From Saprospiraceae bacterium (GTDB lineage Bacteria; Bacteroidota; Bacteroidia; Chitinophagales; Saprospiraceae), in the NCBI GenBank assembly GCA_016717655.1, contig JADKFC010000001.1, positions 1 through 64,000 of the forward strand: 64,000 nt of DNA, written 5' to 3'. The notes under the pieces were generated by a model, which worked only from the letters and a program-made list of their open reading frames with translations, ran no database searches and had not been told where the DNA came from. Positions 35,646 through 44,693 of the stretch are shown in pieces; position 1 is the first letter of the stretch, and each line of letters opens with the position of its first letter. A program made the translations under genes and the position numbers.

Positions 35646-36875
35646 ATGGTGATGAGGATTAGCTTGCTTTTTATTCTTCTGTTTTTGTATAATTTTATAG
35701 GTGCTCAAAACGGGCCTTTGGCCAATCAGAGCGGCACCAGGCTCACACCTACAGAGCTAAGCATTCCTGCTTCTCCCGTTTTTGACATGATGGGTGTAAC
35801 TCCTTCTCAGGTGAGCCGTACTTCGGATATCAAAGATTTTAAGGTCGACTGGTCATTTAAATCATGGTCGTTGAGTCCTAATATTTCACTGGAGTCACAG
35901 CCGATTTGGGAAATTAAGTATAACAGAAGAGATATTAAAAATTACCAGAAAGCCAGTCCCTTGATGCGAAAACTGGCAAGTGCCAATCTTTCTGCCGGTA
36001 CAGTTTTGGACGAAAATGGAGACAGAAGGATAGGCATGGCCCTTAAAATCAATTTATACAAAGAGAAAGATCCCTTGCTGGAAAGGGGATACTATGAAGA
36101 TATAGAAAAAAACATAACCAAAGAAAGGAAGGCCCTGGAAGAAGAGCTGAAAATTTCGCGCAAGGAGTTGGATACTATAAAAAACATGCTTTTGAAGCCT
36201 GAAATCCGGCAGACCATCCAATCATTGGAAATGGAGTTGTTATCACTCAATAGTAAGCGGACCCAGCTAATCAATGAAAGAGCGGTGATCCTCAATGGAG
36301 AATTTTGGAATTCTGGTTGGCTGGACCTGGGTTTGGGCAGTATCAAATCCTATATCACTGAAACGAATGGGGATTTGAACAGGCTGCGCCTCAATCGGTC
36401 TACCGCAAAGGGCTTATGGATCAATGCGGGCAAAGGCATTGGAAAGACCCTTTTGCTCAGTGGCCTGGCACGGGTACATCTCTATGACGAAGAAGTACAA
36501 TTTGCGCTCGAAGATGAAAATTTTGAACCATTGGATACCAACGCCATAGCCAGTAACTCGCTGTACACCCTGGGTGTAAACCTTCGCTACGGGAACCCTT
36601 ATTTTTCATTTTTTGCGGAGGTTATTTATGAAAAAAGATCCTTAAAAACGCCGTTAGATGCGGTAAAGGAAGTTTTTATTACCCCTGATAACTTCCAAAT
36701 CATTGCCAACTCAGTTGACTGGACCGTAGTACATCCCTATAGATTCAACTTTGGAGGTGATTGGCGGATGAGTAAAAATGTGCTTTTGAACTATAGCATG
36801 CAGACAATATTTGATGAAAATGCCAGGCTAAAAACATTTTTGCCGGTGGTGGCCATTGCGTGTTTGATGAGGTAA
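35646..36875 (+). CDS. Exported beta-rich protein with internal coiled coil, unknown function
   Basis: The 409-residue protein has a signal peptide (ending NFIGAQ). Its N-terminal region (SPVFDMMGVTPSQVSR, FKVDWSFKSWSL) is of a type I associate with Bacteroidota outer-membrane proteins. A charged helical stretch at about 150-215 (KNITKERKALEEELKISRK, then SLEMELLSLNSKRTQLI) is predicted as a coiled coil. The C-terminal half alternates polar and hydrophobic residues as in barrel strands (FSFFAEVIYEKRSL, YRFNFGGDWRMSKNVLL). I infer an outer-membrane barrel with a periplasmic coiled-coil insertion. No enzymatic motif. It is followed after 28 nt by 36904. Confidence 0.65.
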   Translation: MVMRISLLFILLFLYNFIGAQNGPLANQSGTRLTPTELSIPASPVFDMMGVTPSQVSRTSDIKDFKVDWSFKSWSLSPNISLESQPIWEIKYNRRDIKNYQKASPLMRKLASANLSAGTVLDENGDRRIGMALKINLYKEKDPLLERGYYEDIEKNITKERKALEEELKISRKELDTIKNMLLKPEIRQTIQSLEMELLSLNSKRTQLINERAVILNGEFWNSGWLDLGLGSIKSYITETNGDLNRLRLNRSTAKGLWINAGKGIGKTLLLSGLARVHLYDEEVQFALEDENFEPLDTNAIASNSLYTLGVNLRYGNPYFSFFAEVIYEKRSLKTPLDAVKEVFITPDNFQIIANSVDWTVVHPYRFNFGGDWRMSKNVLLNYSMQTIFDENARLKTFLPVVAIACLMR

Positions 36876-36903
36876 ATTTATTAATTTAAGAAAGATAGAA
36901 AAG

Positions 36904-37569
36904 ATGGATTTAAAAAGAAGGCTTTTGATTCTTATTTTGATTGTTTCAGCGGCACAAATATTCAGTCAGGTTACTGATGAATTTAGCTATGCCAATTCAA
37001 AAATTGAGACGGATCAAATGTTTGAGATATTTTCAGATTATGCTGACAGATATCTGGAAATCCTGCAACAGGAGAGAACTTATCCCCTTTTGGAAGTTGC
37101 GTGGAGACATCTAATCAACGAACAAAATCCTAAAAAGCGAAAAGTTTTGCTTGCTGATTTTAATAAGAGGTTTGGCATTGAGATAAAAAACGCTATACGT
37201 CAAAGCGGCATTACCTCTTCAGCAGCAATGTCTGTATGCGCAGGATCAACAGAATACGAGTATAATACCTTGTATAATCGGGTTGTCCCTACACCTTTAA
37301 ATTCAACCTGCAAAACGATAGGAAGTGAAGTAATTTTGCAAATGGAATTTGAACGGGAAAATGGCCCTGCTGAGGTCAATGGATGTGCACGGTTTGATGG
37401 AGGATATTCGGCAGTAAAACAGTTTGCCACCGCACGAGTCGAGAAAAGACATCCCGATTTTCAGGTACCTGCGATACGGGCGCGCAACCGATTAATGGCT
37501 AGGGTGAAGGTGTTTTCTATGGCAGGATTGGGGCCATTAAATGTTATGGCGGTATTGTTAAGATACTAA
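36904..37569 (+). CDS. Exported protein, paralogue of the 37886 gene, 3' end disrupted
   Basis: The first 221 residues comprise a signal peptide and a helical domain (IFSDYADRYLEILQQ, HLINEQNPKKRKVLLADFNK, NAIRQSGI). That domain aligns with residues 50-110 of the 37886 product (IFEPIADKYLSELKKGK, VIEEKQPSKKSSMNKVFHDK, AAISKCGI). The frame stops at 37569. One missing T in the TTTT run near 37514 would continue as FFYGRIGAIKCYGGIVKI to a stop at 37655 (250 residues). Further protein-like frames run to about 37804, so the 3' part may carry more than one indel. Function unknown. Confidence 0.6.
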   Translation: MDLKRRLLILILIVSAAQIFSQVTDEFSYANSKIETDQMFEIFSDYADRYLEILQQERTYPLLEVAWRHLINEQNPKKRKVLLADFNKRFGIEIKNAIRQSGITSSAAMSVCAGSTEYEYNTLYNRVVPTPLNSTCKTIGSEVILQMEFERENGPAEVNGCARFDGGYSAVKQFATARVEKRHPDFQVPAIRARNRLMARVKVFSMAGLGPLNVMAVLLRY

Positions 37570-37885
37570 AACAACGCGCCTGGTGTTTATTTGGTCCATA
37601 CAGGGCGGATGGTAAATATTATGCTGCTTCCATTTACATCCACAGGGACTATTAAATGTTTCTTTCTCCACCAGATTTTTACACAGTATCAGGAGAATTT
37701 TAATTTTGATTATGCAACTTGCCAGGTGTGCCGGACTTTCTGATGTAAAAGTTTCTTCCACGATAAAGGATGGTAAATCTCCGCGTTTAATCACCTATGT
37801 TAATCCATGATTAAATTATAAGCGCTAAGTCTTTTCATATTATTTTATTATAGCCTATATCTTAAACAACTTAAATTTTAAAAGA
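37570..37885. other. Region with remnants of the 36904 gene tail
   Basis: Three frames each give short protein-like pieces here (LFGPYRADGKYYAASIYI to 37655; FTQYQENFNFDYATCQVC; DVKVSSTIKDGKSPRLITYV to 37804). They could be the frameshifted C-terminus of 36904. No independent gene is supported. Confidence 0.35.
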
Positions 37886-38932
37886 ATGAGAATACAATTT
37901 ATTTCTATGGCAATTGGCATATTTCTGCTCCATCTGCCAACAATTGTCATTGGACAAAAAGCAAAGGGGACTAGATCTGAAACTGCAGAGTGGGAGAACA
38001 TAGCAAAAGAAATAGAAGCAGCAAAAGAGATATTTGAACCCATTGCAGACAAATATTTGAGTGAGTTAAAAAAGGGGAAAGAGTATGATGACATGGTAGC
38101 ACAATGGTCAAAAGTTATAGAAGAGAAGCAACCATCTAAAAAATCCTCGATGAATAAAGTATTTCATGATAAATATAAGGACCTTATTGCCGCTGCCATT
38201 TCAAAATGTGGTATAAATGGGCCGGTATTTAAAGGGAAATTAAAGAAAATGCTTAAATCTGTAGATTTTGATATTGATAGAAACACAGGCACCTTGCTCT
38301 TACATAATAAGTGGAATACTGCTGTCAATACCATTGCTTTGGGAAATTGTGATGTAGAACATGAGTGGGAGCTTGGAAACGGCTTTGATAGAGAAATAAT
38401 ATTAAATGATGGCAATTTTTTTGCTGACGGCAATACGGGTGCCGAAGATAAAAAAATATTTGCTGCAGCAGAATATGGAACTTATCAGATGGAAAGAACT
38501 GGTAGTATTCAAGTGCCAGAATTGGATGATGTGTGTAATTATCGTTTGTATGCATCTGGATCGTACAAAACGGATATGGTTTATTACGCTAATATCTGTC
38601 CGGTTGTTGTCAACATTGCAACCAGGATTTTAGTTCTGGATGATTACGAGCAGGTGGCATATAAGATAGCTAAACTAAGCACGCCAATGATACTTCCTTT
38701 CCAAACAACAGAAGATTTTATGGGTTCAATTGAACCAGTCTATAATGATAATTTTATTATTGATATGAATGTAAATGCTTTGCAGAGATACACTTTTAAG
38801 TTTATCACAGCCGCTTCTACATCCAGAATATGCATTCACATTTCTGATGTTTTAGATGGATATGTTCATGCGTACTCTGAAATCAATTTTGACAAAAAAT
38901 TAAAGTTGCTTTATTATACTTACAGTCATTAA
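37886..38932 (+). CDS. Exported protein of unknown function (paralogue of 36904)
   Basis: The 348-residue protein has a signal peptide (ending IVIGQ), then the helical domain shared with 36904 (residues about 45-110). A beta-rich C-terminal region follows with single cysteines (NCDVEHEWELGNGF, ELDDVCNYRLYASGSY, ANICPVVV, SRICIHISD). No T9SS sorting domain is present, so it is probably periplasmic or outer-membrane associated. Base composition is noticeably AT-richer than the upstream housekeeping genes. I do not recognise a family. Confidence 0.65.
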   Translation: MRIQFISMAIGIFLLHLPTIVIGQKAKGTRSETAEWENIAKEIEAAKEIFEPIADKYLSELKKGKEYDDMVAQWSKVIEEKQPSKKSSMNKVFHDKYKDLIAAAISKCGINGPVFKGKLKKMLKSVDFDIDRNTGTLLLHNKWNTAVNTIALGNCDVEHEWELGNGFDREIILNDGNFFADGNTGAEDKKIFAAAEYGTYQMERTGSIQVPELDDVCNYRLYASGSYKTDMVYYANICPVVVNIATRILVLDDYEQVAYKIAKLSTPMILPFQTTEDFMGSIEPVYNDNFIIDMNVNALQRYTFKFITAASTSRICIHISDVLDGYVHAYSEINFDKKLKLLYYTYSH

Positions 38933-38966
38933 TTAATTCAATTAAATAATTTACAAAAATATCAGT

Positions 38967-40283
38967 ATGAATTCAATAATTAAGTTATCCATCTTCGCTT
39001 TGGTATTGTGTTGCAATACTCTTGCCTTTGGCCAAATTGGGAGCCAGGACCTTTGTATAGGAGCTGCTCAGGATCTCGATTGCCCGTCCACCAATAACAC
39101 TTTGTGTGGTTGTGATGGCAATACGTATGCCAATGAATGTTTGGGAAGGGAAAAGGGAGTTCAGGCATTTACAAAAGGCGCCTGTGGTGCCAAGGGAAAA
39201 CAAGTCAGGGAAGATTGTATTGGTGAAATATCAAGGGAATTTTGTTCTGATCCACCCAACCCAGTTTGTGGGTGCGATGGTATTACTTACGAGAATGAGT
39301 GCAAAGCTCGTTTTGCAGGAGTTAAAAAAACCACCAAAGGTGCATGTGGTGGAAACAAAGGAGGCGGCAGTGATGCCAATAGCAATCCAGGCAACCCTAA
39401 AGCTGATGAATGCATCGATGAGGCCAGAAGGAAGGCAGGAATTGGTATAGCTTGTGCAGGACAAATCGATAAGATTTGTGGTTGCGACGGTATTACTTAC
39501 ACCAATGAATGTTTTGCGATCAATGCGGGGGTAAAAAAGTTTACAAGAGGAGCCTGTAAGGGTGATAAGGGCAATGCTGCTGAGGATCCTTGTATTGATT
39601 TTAATAAAAGAAATGCTACAACAAAAGTGGCCTGTACAGCACCATTGGAGCCTGTGTGTGGCTGTGATGGGGTAGATTATGCCAATCCGTGTCAGGCAGA
39701 TAGAGAAGGAGTTAAAACCTTTACAAAAGGTAAATGCAAAAATAAAGGGGGAGGCAATGGCAATCCCGGAAAAGGTACAGGTAATCCTGGAAAAGGAGGA
39801 AATGCAAGCGGCTGTGGTGCCGTTTACCAACACATTTCACCTGAAACGTATGACAACAGAGAAAGACCTGCCTGTAAAATTACCGTTGATATGTTTCCAT
39901 GTGATAATGGCGCACAATCGATAACCGATGCTGTCAACAATCCTCGCCGGGTACTATTGGCCAATGAAAAGATTGTAAGTACAGATAGTAAATGCGAAGA
40001 TGTTTCTTTCTTTTGCGTACCTACCAAGCTGCAGGTAGCGCAGGATTCTTCATCGGCAGGTGATTTGGTGCTGTTGGATGATGCCTATGTTAAGATCAAT
40101 GAAGAGGGCAATTTTGAAATTCTGACCAAAAAAGGAAGATTTTTAACCGGAGGTGTTTTTGGAAGTACCAATGCCAAAGGCGAAGTGTGGGCCAACTGTA
40201 CCTATAAAAAGAAAAATTACTGTGTCAGAATGACCTGGCAAAAAGGACAGCTGGATTTGAGGAATAACTTTACGAAAAAATAA
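38967..40283 (+). CDS. Exported protein with four Kazal-type inhibitor domains
   Basis: The 438-residue protein has a signal peptide (ending LAFGQ) and four Kazal-like repeats in residues about 25-255. Each carries CGCDG-x-x-Y-x-N-x-C and a GAC/GKC end (LCGCDGNTYANECL; VCGCDGITYENECK; ICGCDGITYTNECF; VCGCDGVDYANPCQ). Kazal domains inhibit serine proteases; the short second-cysteine spacing here is non-classical. A Gly/Asn-rich linker (NPGKGTGNPGKGG) joins them to a C-terminal cysteine-containing domain of about 160 residues that I do not recognise. There is no T9SS signal. A role in protecting the cell from host or prey proteases is inference. Confidence 0.88.
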   Translation: MNSIIKLSIFALVLCCNTLAFGQIGSQDLCIGAAQDLDCPSTNNTLCGCDGNTYANECLGREKGVQAFTKGACGAKGKQVREDCIGEISREFCSDPPNPVCGCDGITYENECKARFAGVKKTTKGACGGNKGGGSDANSNPGNPKADECIDEARRKAGIGIACAGQIDKICGCDGITYTNECFAINAGVKKFTRGACKGDKGNAAEDPCIDFNKRNATTKVACTAPLEPVCGCDGVDYANPCQADREGVKTFTKGKCKNKGGGNGNPGKGTGNPGKGGNASGCGAVYQHISPETYDNRERPACKITVDMFPCDNGAQSITDAVNNPRRVLLANEKIVSTDSKCEDVSFFCVPTKLQVAQDSSSAGDLVLLDDAYVKINEEGNFEILTKKGRFLTGGVFGSTNAKGEVWANCTYKKKNYCVRMTWQKGQLDLRNNFTKK

Positions 40284-40376
40284 AATTTATATAGAACCTT
40301 TGCGGTGTTCCCTATGAGTTCATCCAGCATTTAGGGCAGTGGAGAAAGCATCGAAAAGTGACTTAATTAGAAAGTA

Positions 40377-40418
40377 AAAATGACTGTGTGGGTGTAATGC
40401 CATTCGCACGGTCATTTT
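40377..40418 (+). terminator. Rho-independent terminator of the Kazal gene
   Basis: AAAATGACTGTGTG (40377-40390) pairs with CGCACGGTCATTTT (40405-40418), 14 bp including two G-U pairs, with a 14-nt loop and T-rich right flank. Confidence 0.75.
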
Positions 40419-40466
40419 AAATTTATACAATTTAATCCTGTTTTAAAGAAATCAGATAAAGAGAGG

Positions 40467-40483
40467 TACCATAGCTTATGGTA
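40467..40483. repeat. Short inverted repeat
   Basis: TACCATA and TATGGTA flank GCT. It lies 27 nt before the longer palindrome at 40510. Confidence 0.5.
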
Positions 40484-40509
40484 GAGGTAATTGAGGTGTT
40501 TATGTCCAA

Positions 40510-40529
40510 ATGAAGCCATATGGCTTCAT
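40510..40529. promoter_or_regulatory. Perfect 20-nt palindrome
   Basis: ATGAAGCCAT is followed directly by its reverse complement ATGGCTTCAT. A perfect 20-nt dyad without loop fits an operator for a dimeric regulator, or a cruciform. It is 365 nt from the kinase start. Confidence 0.4.
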
Positions 40530-40865
40530 AAGCTAATCTCTTAAATAAATATTAGTAAATCAAATATATATATATGCTAAAATTTGTTTATGTGAAATCA
40601 ATTGCGCCATTATTTTGATAATACAAGAGCAAAATCATTTCACTTTAATGCATTTCAAAGGGCTGTCTCCCAATATCACAGGAGGATAAGGATATGAACA
40701 AAGTTATTCAGACAAGGCATAAATTTTAATCTATGCAAAAACATATTTTTTTGGTAAACTGCTTAAATACAACCTGATATCAATGCATGTGAAGATGAAG
40801 CATGAAATATCGGAGCTTTCAATCAGATATTGTGTTTTTTCGTCTGTTTTGTGCAGGAGATAAAT

Positions 40866-40873
40866 TATATTTG
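40866..40873 (+). promoter_or_regulatory. -7 promoter element TATATTTG (sensor kinase)
   Basis: An exact TAnnTTTG ends 20 nt before the TTG start at 40894. This position supports the TTG as the true start. Confidence 0.45.
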
Positions 40874-40893
40874 AATCAAATCTATTAGCTTAC

Positions 40894-43800
40894 TTGATCA
40901 AAATTAAATCTCATTTTTGGTGGATTTTTTTTATGTACTTTTTGGTGCATTGTTTTGCCAATCCAGTCATAGGACAGGAAGATGAGCTCAATTTTAAACA
41001 CCTGACAGGAGCCTCGGGCTTATCTCAGGGGGTGGTAAATTCCATTTATCGCGATAGTAAGGGCTACATGTGGTTTGCTACCTGGGATGGCATCAGTCGG
41101 TACGACGGCATTAAGATCAAAAACAATGACGAAATTGCACCGGGCCTGGAGGTAAGTTCTTTTATGAAAGAAATCATAGAAGACAGTCAGGGAAACATCT
41201 GGATTGGCAGTAGAGATGCCTTAATACAATACAGTTACCGGGAGAACAGATTCTATCAATATGCTATTCAAAAAAGTTCTTTAAGTAATGGTCAGATCCT
41301 TGAATATTATTTTCCTTTAGCCGCCAATGATACCTTGGTACTAATTAATTCAAATGACAACAACCGAAAACTAATTTTTGATAAACGCAATAAAACCATT
41401 TTAAAACCTCTCGTTGATTTTAATAAAGTACAAGACAGCATTATTTCACCTGTACCTCTCCTTTTTTTGCCTTTTATCGATAGAATAGCCGTGTACAGCG
41501 AGCCTTACAGTACATTGATGGTGCATGTGATTACGAAAAACAAATCTGGTCAATACTACTGGAGACCTATTGACACTTCATTTAAATCCAAAGATGAAAT
41601 AAATATCATTTATCGATCAGGAGTTCTTCATCTTGTGGCTACAAACTATGCAGTATACAATGCTCCTTCTCAGTTTTTCCAATATGATCTTAAAAACTCA
41701 AAAGCGAAAATATTTGAGATCGATGACCAGTTAGGTGCATTTGTAATGTATAACAATGAATTCTACCTCACTTCCTCCAAAAATGGTGTTATAGTATTGG
41801 ATGCTACTAGCTTTGGAATTAAGAGGAAAATACTTAGCAAGGATAATATTATCACCAGCCTGCAATCATCGCGAATATCAGCGTTGCATATTAGTGATGG
41901 TTTTTTGTGGGCCGGTTGCTGGGGCATGGGCATTAGTTATGCCAGTTTAAAGCCACCTATTTTGAAGAGACACTTTCAAAAAAAGGAAGCCAAGGCTGCC
42001 GGATCCAGTAGCTTTATCCGGGGCATTGTGGAGGACAGGAGAGGGCATTTTTGGTGCAACACCCTGACCGATGGCATCATCGAACTGGATGAAAAATTTC
42101 ACTTTTTACAAACTTTGCCGCGAACAAAAGGCCCAAGCATGGCCACTATTTACCTCGATAACAATGACAATCTATATTTTGGCGAAACTATTCTCAATAT
42201 CTACCACATTGCATCAAAAAAACTTAAACATCTTGAGAATTCACCTTATCCTCATGTTAATTACAGACTTGGCAATGATTTTGAATATATCATTCCCTTA
42301 GCCAAAGGTAAAATGCTGATGGCTACCATGGCAGGGGTCTACGAATTCGATGCCTTTAACTGTAAATTTGATACTTTGCCTACAAATGGTCGATTTTGGT
42401 TTAGTTTGCAGGAGTTTGCAGACAGAGATAGGCATGGTCAGATTTATTCTTTTGATCCATTTACTGGGTTTTGTGTGTTGCAATTAAAAAATAACAAATA
42501 CCATAAAAAATATGAATCAAAGACCTCGCCCATTCCCCGACATTTTTACGATCAAAATGACAGTACGGTTTGGCTGGGCACTACAGATGGCCTTGTTAAA
42601 TTTGATTCGAAGAAGTTAAAAGTTGTCAGAACCTTTAAAAGGAGGGATGGCTTGCCCAACAATATGGTTTATGCCATAACTCCGGATACCTTTGGCTTTT
42701 TATGGCTGAGTACCAACGTTGGCATTTCCCGTTTTAATCCCACAACAGAAGAATTTACCAATTATAAATCAGACAACAACCAGAGCGAAAATGAACACAA
42801 TCGTCATGCAGTATGTACCACCCGTGATGGGCGGATTTTGTTTGGAAGTATAGATGGTATTACGGAGGTTTTTCCATGGAATGTTGGCCTCAATCAGACC
42901 TCGGTTCAACTTCAGTTTACTGGTGTAGCTTCACGTACAGCACATAGCCCTTTTGCTCATCATAGCCCTCAGGATCCACTCGTACTCGAAAAGGGCTCCA
43001 GCTATATAGAATTTGATTTTGTGGGCATCCATTTTGAAAACCCAACCGGGTTTTCGCTGTCGTATAAGCTGGAGGGTGTCAATGAGACATGGGTAAAATC
43101 AGGTAATCCCGGAAATGTCAGATTTGTCAATCTTAAACCGGGGAAGTATAGGTTTATGATTAAAGTCAATAACGGGTCGGAAAAGCAGGATCAAAACATC
43201 AAAAGTTACTATTTTGAAATACCTCCCTATTGGTGGCAAACACTTTGGGCAAGGTACTCTGCTATCTTAATTCTAATTTTGGGAATAATTGGCGGCATCA
43301 AAGTTTACATACAATCCCGTATACGCAAAGAAAAAAAGTTATTAGAAGAACAGCTTGCCATCATCAATGAAAGAGAAAGGATCATTGCAGATTTGCACGA
43401 TGACGTAGGAGCTACCCTGAGCAGTATGAAGATTTACAGCGAACTGGCTCAAAAGTCTGCAAGTGGAAATGGAGAAAAAACCTCAGAGTTTGTCGATAAA
43501 ATAGCCCAACATTCCAAGAGTCTTATGCACATGATGTCTGATATCATTTGGAGCCTTAAGTCTAATTCTGAGCAAATGTTATCCATCAAATCCAATATCC
43601 TCGACCACTTTGCCGATGTACTGGAAACGAAAGAAATCAACCTGCATACCCAACTGGACGAAAATCTGGTTTTTAAGCATCCCAATACCCGAAAAAACAT
43701 AGTTTTGATCATAAAAGAAGCGCTCAATAATATTATAAAATATTCAGAAGCAAAAAATGCTTACTTGACTATGTCTAAGATTGGAAATGAAATTAGCCTC

Positions 43801-43965
43801 CAAATAAGTGATGATGGCAAAGGGTTGGATTTGGAACTTGTGAAATACGGCAATGGGTTGAAAAACATCCAAAAAAGGTGCGCCAATATTGGGGCCACGT
43901 GTGAAATGAAATCCGCCCCGGACAAGGGTTTTGCTATAGAAATTCAAATTCCAGTTGAAGAATAA
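40894..43965 (+). CDS. Propeller-type sensor histidine kinase
   Basis: The 1023-residue membrane sensor has a signal peptide (ending VIGQ). About 700 periplasmic residues of two-component-regulator propeller repeats follow (GLSQGVVNSIYRDSKGYMWF, DGLPNNMVYAITPDTFGFLW), then a Y_Y_Y domain (about 725-795; FSLSYKLEGVNETW, LKPGKYRFMIKV) and one transmembrane helix (about 800-820). The kinase part is HisKA_3 with the phospho-acceptor in IADLHDDVGATLSSMKIY (about residue 834), then HATPase_c with the N-box KEALNNIIKYSEAK and the G-box SDDGKGLD. It should phosphorylate the regulator at 44049. The start is TTG. Similar sensors often detect glycans, but the signal is unknown here. Confidence 0.93.
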   Translation: MIKIKSHFWWIFFMYFLVHCFANPVIGQEDELNFKHLTGASGLSQGVVNSIYRDSKGYMWFATWDGISRYDGIKIKNNDEIAPGLEVSSFMKEIIEDSQGNIWIGSRDALIQYSYRENRFYQYAIQKSSLSNGQILEYYFPLAANDTLVLINSNDNNRKLIFDKRNKTILKPLVDFNKVQDSIISPVPLLFLPFIDRIAVYSEPYSTLMVHVITKNKSGQYYWRPIDTSFKSKDEINIIYRSGVLHLVATNYAVYNAPSQFFQYDLKNSKAKIFEIDDQLGAFVMYNNEFYLTSSKNGVIVLDATSFGIKRKILSKDNIITSLQSSRISALHISDGFLWAGCWGMGISYASLKPPILKRHFQKKEAKAAGSSSFIRGIVEDRRGHFWCNTLTDGIIELDEKFHFLQTLPRTKGPSMATIYLDNNDNLYFGETILNIYHIASKKLKHLENSPYPHVNYRLGNDFEYIIPLAKGKMLMATMAGVYEFDAFNCKFDTLPTNGRFWFSLQEFADRDRHGQIYSFDPFTGFCVLQLKNNKYHKKYESKTSPIPRHFYDQNDSTVWLGTTDGLVKFDSKKLKVVRTFKRRDGLPNNMVYAITPDTFGFLWLSTNVGISRFNPTTEEFTNYKSDNNQSENEHNRHAVCTTRDGRILFGSIDGITEVFPWNVGLNQTSVQLQFTGVASRTAHSPFAHHSPQDPLVLEKGSSYIEFDFVGIHFENPTGFSLSYKLEGVNETWVKSGNPGNVRFVNLKPGKYRFMIKVNNGSEKQDQNIKSYYFEIPPYWWQTLWARYSAILILILGIIGGIKVYIQSRIRKEKKLLEEQLAIINERERIIADLHDDVGATLSSMKIYSELAQKSASGNGEKTSEFVDKIAQHSKSLMHMMSDIIWSLKSNSEQMLSIKSNILDHFADVLETKEINLHTQLDENLVFKHPNTRKNIVLIIKEALNNIIKYSEAKNAYLTMSKIGNEISLQISDDGKGLDLELVKYGNGLKNIQKRCANIGATCEMKSAPDKGFAIEIQIPVEE

Positions 43966-44048
43966 CATGCATTCGGAACAGTATATACGCATCAAAATAG
44001 CTATATCGAGCCATAGAACAGAAGCCATGAATGATGTAATTTTGAACC

Positions 44049-44681
44049 ATGATTAAGGTATTTATTTACGATGATAATTTGGCCAGACGAGAAAGCCTGG
44101 TAGCGCTGTTGGAACTAACCGACCACCTCTCTTTTGTTGGCAGTGCAGCCAACTGTGCCAATGTAGAAGTGGAAATGGAAGCTGCAAGGCCTGATGTGGT
44201 TTTGATGGACATTGAAATGCCGGAAGCCGATGGAATTGAGGGAGTGAAAAGAATTAAACTTAAATTCCCGGAAATAAAGGTCATAATGCAAACCGTTTAT
44301 GAAGACAGCGATAAGATTTTTAATGCATTAAAAAATGGAGCGGAGGGCTATATCCTTAAAAAAGCCAATATCCAGTCCATCATTGACAGCATCACAGAAG
44401 TGTACAATGGAGGTGCCTTTATGACACCTAGTGTGGCCTTAAAAGTTATGAATTTTTTAAAGCAGCCTGCAGAAAAGGATGAACGCATGGATCGTTTGTC
44501 GCCCAGGGAAACTGAAGTGCTGAAATTTTTGTCGGATGGTAATAGCTATAAAATGATTGCAGATAAAATGCAGATCAGTTATAGCACGGTAAACAACCAC
44601 ATCAAAAAAATCTATGAAAAATTGCAAGTACATTCATTGGGAGAAGCTGTATCTATTGCCTTAAAAAATAAAGTAAGCTAA
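44049..44681 (+). CDS. NarL/FixJ-family response regulator
   Basis: The 210-residue regulator has a receiver domain (IKVFIYDDN, phospho-acceptor D54 in VVLMDIEMPEADG, lysine in GYILKKAN) and a LuxR helix-turn-helix (LSPRETEVLKFLSDG, YSTVNNHIKKIYEKL). It starts 84 nt after the kinase at 40894, its presumed partner, and is followed 13 nt later by the degenerate kinase. DNA targets are not evident. Confidence 0.92.
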   Translation: MIKVFIYDDNLARRESLVALLELTDHLSFVGSAANCANVEVEMEAARPDVVLMDIEMPEADGIEGVKRIKLKFPEIKVIMQTVYEDSDKIFNALKNGAEGYILKKANIQSIIDSITEVYNGGAFMTPSVALKVMNFLKQPAEKDERMDRLSPRETEVLKFLSDGNSYKMIADKMQISYSTVNNHIKKIYEKLQVHSLGEAVSIALKNKVS

Positions 44682-44693
44682 GATGTAAACACA

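Larger units (their letters stand above)
40284..40865. other. Long intergenic region upstream of the sensor kinase
   Basis: About 580 AT-rich bases hold a terminator (40377-40418), two palindromes (40467-40483 and 40510-40529), an AT dinucleotide run near 40565-40575, and no supportable gene. Confidence 0.5.

Noticed and set aside
39231..39833. 200-codon minus-strand frame opposite the Kazal gene
   Set aside because: Shadow frame; the plus strand encodes clear Kazal repeats.
40560..40580. AT-dinucleotide run as an origin or regulatory element
   Set aside because: Short AT run in AT-rich DNA, with no DnaA boxes or gene context for an origin.
43967..44056. 29-codon frame between the kinase and the regulator, overlapping the regulator start
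   Set aside because: Too short to support, no recognised motif; it could provide translational coupling but nothing proves it.
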